From assembly GCA_008000375.1 (NCBI GenBank), contig SMOI01000168.1, positions 1-64,000 of the forward strand: a stretch of DNA of 64,000 nucleotides. The letters run 5' to 3'. Numbering within the stretch: the first letter of the stretch is position 1; each line of letters starts with the position of its first letter. A program made the position numbers and the translations under genes. The notes under the pieces are model-generated. The model had not been told where the DNA came from. It saw only the letters and a list, made by a program, of their open reading frames with translations, and did no database searches. Origin of the DNA: Poteriospumella lacustris (Eukaryota; Sar; Chrysophyceae; Chromulinales; Dinobryaceae). Shown in pieces: positions 60,798-64,000 of this stretch.

Positions 60798-63197
60798 TCA
60801 TGGATGTTGATAGATCAGCACGCGAGTCTTGGTCACCGGGTCGTCGTAGTCGTAGCGGAAGTGCGCGTGCGAGAGGTTCGCGATCTACACACACACAGCA
60901 GCGTCGTCATGAACAAGCGACACGTGCTGTCTTCCTTTGCAGTCAACGCTACCTGGTGAAAGCCAAACGTGTCCAACTGCTGGGGCAACGACGACGAGTC
61001 ATCGAGCAGGTAGCCGTCGAAGGTGAGCAGCAGCGTCAGCGTCTCTGTCGACAGTTCTGTGGCATTCGACGATGCGTGAGCCCCCAACAGCTGGGCATAG
61101 TCCGTGTTCTCGGAGGCGAGCTTCTCCCTGCAACAAACATAGGCGGCCAACGGAGAGTGATCTATGCGGTACCGCGGGCCGAAGTCTCGCAATCGCTTAC
61201 CACGGCGCCAAGTGACACGGGTCCAAGTGCCTCACACGCACCGGAACGGTCCTGGACGGCAACAGAAACGCATATCCGGGGAAACTGAAGCATGGGGCTG
61301 CAACAAGGACAGTGACTTCCTCCAGACGACGAGGATATCCATCGATCACCCTGGCCACGCGATGGGCGGCGGCTTCGGCACCGGCCTGTGTCACTCGATG
61401 ACAACGCTCAGATGGACGGCCACAACCAACACTCAGCCGGTCGCTTACCTGATGAAATTGAAGCAAGTAGATGCCCAAGAGGAGGTGCAAGCTCATGCAG
61501 GCGATCAGCATGATGCTTGCCCACCGCAGGAGCGATCGGTGCCGCATTGCGGCCGCAGAACGTGCGCGGGACAAAACCTGTGCCAGCGCGAAATGGACCG
61601 CGGGTAGAATCGGCAGAAGGAAGCGATGCTCTTGATGGGCAGTCACGAAGCGTAGGAGAAAGGGGTACAGCGCAGAGGCCAGCATCCATACATCGCACAA
61701 GGAAGAGGGCTGGCTGCAGCGTTGACTGCTACCGTTTAGGCGCGACTGCACGGCAATTGCCACCTGGCGGGGCCATGACCGCCACCAAGAGATCGACGGT
61801 AATGATTGGAGAAGAAAGGCGACGCAGATGAATGTGACCCAGATCAAGTATGCGCCCGTCATGGCGGGCAGTCCCTATATCCGAAGAGGAAAGAGTGGTT
61901 GAATCGACTCGCTCGTGTCACTGCCAGTGGTAAGCGCCGTGATACAACGTACCTCGACGACCGGCCATAGCCAGGAGACTTCTCCGAAATACTTGGCAGC
62001 TTGTCGGCCAACATTAATGGACAGAAACTGCCAGGGAGCGATGGTAAACTCGCCATAGCAGCTGCTGTCCATCAAGATCGCCGCCGCTGCCAGCCAGGTG
62101 ACTACTCGCAGCAGCTGTCGCACAAACCATCGAAACACGTTTGTCACTGATTGGCTCGGCACGCATCATTAGCGATCAATAAATGTAGGCACGTACCCAT
62201 AGTCGTTCGGGCCTGGACCAAGACAAGCCCACGGCTGCACCGGGGATGGGCATCAGCGGTGCCAGGGGCAGTGTCCATAGCCACATCCCCAACGGTAGCC
62301 ACATCAACGCACTGGTTGGTCGCGCCATGACGGAGAAAACCATGCAAAAGGCTATTAGCGACAGGAGTAAGAGACTGCGCGAGTAGTTCGATGATGCGCG
62401 ACCAGAAAGGTGGAAGAATCGCTGGAGCGACGCGATGGCAACGAGCCACGCGTTCATCTCAACGCCATTGGACAGCGACCGCGCACTGGTGAAGATGCCC
62501 GCGCACGAGAACATGTGAATGTACAGTGTCCAAGAGGCTACAGACGTGTCCTCTGTTGCATCTCTAGACCACAGCGATATCAAACATACGTCGGTTTCCA
62601 TGATCATAAGCAGCTCGTACCTGACAAAGGTAAACAGGGAGAGATCACCAGCGATAGTCCATACCGTCGATGGAAATCGAGCCCATAGCGTCCACCAAAG
62701 AGATTTTCGAAGATTCTACAATCATTAGCCTGGGATAATGTGCAGCTGTTATGATGACAGGGGCGGACAGTTGGGAGGACATACCATGATGTCAAGCAGC
62801 TTGTATCCCAATGCACTGGGAAGCAAGGGAAACCAAGAACGGATTCGATACTCAGGCATCCATTCCCACGTTCTATGTATGAGTTGGCATGTCAAATAAT
62901 GATGGAGGAAGAAGCGCACAGAGATTGAGCTCACAGAGAGGTATTTGTCACTCCCGCTATCTTCGACAGCCACAACGCAGGCTCTTGGAACTGGTAGTAC
63001 TCATCTGGATGGTAGCTTGTTCTGCACAATAGTTGCAAGCCTATCCGGAAGGCTACGATGAAAAGTAACACGTTTGAGAGCCTTTTCGTTGCCATATGAA
63101 TAGAGGAGAGTATGGTGTGATCGCTCATGTTCACAGGCATCACACTCCGAAGATTAGTCGAGAAAATTTTGGAAAAGCGAAGGAAAATGGTCTTCAT
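60798..63197 (-). CDS. GT22-family GPI mannosyltransferase, PIGB-like
   Basis: Nine exons (62935..63197, 62785..62872, 62665..62729, 62193..62620, 61953..62146, 61449..61874, 61201..61385, 60953..61127, 60798..60884) and introns of 44-78 nt keep one frame and give 636 residues. GT22 enzymes use dolichol-phosphate-mannose in the ER lumen. Exon 1 holds a membrane segment and the catalytic first-loop motif HPDEYYQFQEPA. Exons 1-2 join to give LTWEWMPEYRIRS, and exon 4 has SARSLSNGVEMNAW. Exon 5 has MDSSCYGEFTIAPWQFLSINV, with WLWPVVE|GLPA across the next junction. Exon 6 carries HQEHRFLLPILPA, the family HKExRF-type box. The C-terminal part (APCFSFPGYAFLLP, LDPCH, FHQ|IANLSHAHFRYDYDD) best resembles PIGB/Gpi10, which adds the third GPI mannose. 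PIGZ/SMP3 or ALG members are alternatives. The exon 4 donor is uncertain: GTGCCT at 62192 fits phase, while GTACGT at 62196 does not. Confidence 0.8.
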
Positions 63198-63203
63198 ACT
63201 TCA

Positions 63204-63482
63204 TTAAATCATAGTCAATTGCATTGTTATCACAGAGAAAAGAATATGACCCATCTTTTCATCCTCAAAGATCAACATGACGCGCGTCGAAAGCGATTCC
63301 AGCGCGTCGTCAACCTCGTCGTCCATCGTCGGCGAAAATTTGTAACGCTCTTCCGCATCGCGCGGAGCGTTACAAATTTTGTGCGGCGCCTCTCCTCTTG
63401 CGGCTCCGGCGTGAACCTTCTCCCGCTTTTTGATTTCTAATTGTTTTTGGAAAGATTCTTTCAGAAAACCTACTGCGTGCAA
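63204..63482 (-). CDS. Small candidate ORF of unknown function
   Basis: An open frame of 92 codons immediately upstream of the mannosyltransferase start. The Lys/Glu-rich beginning (FQKQLEIKKREKV) and the segment MDDEVDDALESLSTRVMLIFEDE look protein-like. No domain is recognised, and it overlaps a perfect inverted repeat. It could equally be 5' UTR of the downstream gene, with the internal ATG as an upstream ORF. Confidence 0.2.
   Translation of the reverse strand: MHAVGFLKESFQKQLEIKKREKVHAGAARGEAPHKICNAPRDAEERYKFSPTMDDEVDDALESLSTRVMLIFEDEKMGHILFSVITMQLTMI
63335..63380. repeat. Perfect 16-bp inverted repeat (hairpin)
   Basis: AAAATTTGTAACGCTC at 63335-63350 and its exact reverse complement at 63365-63380, separated by a 14-nt loop. 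It lies about 140-185 bp upstream of the mannosyltransferase ATG, so it may be a promoter element or a 5' UTR hairpin. Confidence 0.9.
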
Positions 63483-63774
63483 CCGTAACAGACCTATCTG
63501 ACGTGGTGGTGTGGGCGGGTAGCGACCTCTACATAACCAGATGCAAACACAACTCTATCGGGATGAACAAATAAACGCGGCGAGTTGACGGGTTTACACG
63601 CAAAAAGAGCAATGCTGATGTGCACCACAGGGGCTTCACCGTCGAGGCCAGTGAGCTACGAACAAGGACAGGAAAGCCAAGTACTCCATGACCCAAGTCA
63701 ATCGAAGAAAACAGCGGCAACAAAACAAAACGAAACTTGGAACCAGAACCTCATCACAGATCCTTAATTGGGGA

Positions 63775-63780
63775 TTTATT
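63775..63780 (-). terminator. Candidate polyadenylation signal AATAAA
   Basis: Minus-strand AATAAA about 105 nt downstream of the stop codon at 63885-63887 of the right-edge gene. Position and sequence fit a eukaryotic cleavage/polyadenylation signal. Confidence 0.45.
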
Positions 63781-63884
63781 GGAAGTCGCCCTTCATTGCG
63801 TTGTATTGATCGCTGGGACCATCTCATTCAGTCATTCACAGGTTCCAGTTCTACATCGATACACCAATCCACGATAGAGTCCTC

Positions 63885-64000
63885 CTACGAGGATCGACGA
63901 GAAACAACATTGATCCAAAGGATATCTTCGGCCACGGTCTCTGCCGAACCAATCATAGACAGCAGCAAAGAACGGCCATTCAAAAACGCGACACGGTACA
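63885..64000 (-). CDS. C-terminal end of a gene continuing beyond the right edge
   Basis: The minus-strand frame from 63998 to the TAG at 63885 reads 37 residues of even, protein-like sequence (YRVAFLNGRSLLLSMIGSAE, then TVAEDILWINVVSRRSS), with a candidate AATAAA 105 nt further on. The piece is too short to assign a family; the other two frames are interrupted or uneven. It is probably part of the terminal exon. Confidence 0.45.
   Translation of the reverse strand, partial: YRVAFLNGRSLLLSMIGSAETVAEDILWINVVSRRSS

Larger units (their letters stand above)
63198..63884. other. Intergenic region upstream of the mannosyltransferase gene
   Basis: Contains the promoter of the GT22 gene, the hairpin, the small candidate ORF and the 3' flank of the gene entering from the right edge. 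Nothing else recognised. Confidence 0.5.

Noticed and set aside
1-64000. CRISPR arrays, bacterial operons, prophage or insertion sequences
   Set aside because: No spaced direct repeats, ribosome-binding-site-led gene clusters, transposase or integrase genes were seen. Spliced eukaryotic genes fill the window.

Overview
This window comes from a compact nuclear genome of a unicellular eukaryote. Genes carry short GT-AG introns (44-83 nt in the models below). The gene set is eukaryotic: midasin, a full-length ABCA-type transporter, a GPI-type mannosyltransferase and RRM, RidA and EF-hand/WD40 proteins. The lineage cannot be fixed from sequence alone. A Pro/Thr-rich secreted protein and an EF-hand/WD40 giant of ciliary style would suit a flagellated protist (stramenopile-like is one option), but this is inference. 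Coordinates are for the + strand and multi-exon models are my own splice reconstructions.

Layout, left to right. 1-1545 (minus): 5' portion of a secreted repeat protein that runs off the left edge. 1546-3596: mostly non-coding, with a broken coding-like stretch near 2.9-3.45 kb. 3597-22215 (minus): midasin (MDN1), the giant AAA ATPase of 60S ribosome biogenesis, containing a 100-N gap flanked by a 77-bp duplicated contig end. 23044-23650 (minus): RidA-family protein. 23651-27828: about 4 kb with no convincing gene, purine-rich on the plus strand. 27829-29955 (minus): two-RRM RNA-binding protein. 30499-31980 (plus): secreted/Golgi glycosyltransferase-like protein. 32368-37751 (minus): ABCA transporter with an unusual C-terminal two-helix extension. 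38318-48922 (plus): 3.5-kilo-residue coiled-coil/low-complexity protein. 49462-58813 (minus): EF-hand/WD40 giant. 59236-60336 (plus): multi-pass membrane protein with a Ca-type acidic loop. 60798-63197 (minus): nine-exon GT22 mannosyltransferase, PIGB-like. 63885-64000 (minus): last exon of a further gene.

From 27.8 kb rightwards the genes alternate strands. They form head-to-head pairs sharing 420-570 bp and tail-to-tail pairs separated by 390-540 bp. The very large genes are almost intron-free except near their 5' ends, whereas the 2.4-kb GT22 gene has eight introns. The genes do not form one pathway. Ribosome maturation, RNA binding, GPI-anchor or glycan assembly, lipid transport and probable ciliary/cytoskeletal functions are simply interleaved.

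Assembly quality affects interpretation. There are two N gaps (14412-14511 and 49357-49422), a duplicated contig end inside midasin, a pair of compensating frame changes near 48.28-48.58 kb, and an unresolved reading-frame junction near 50.55 kb. The last two lie in extremely GC-rich triplet-repeat sequence.
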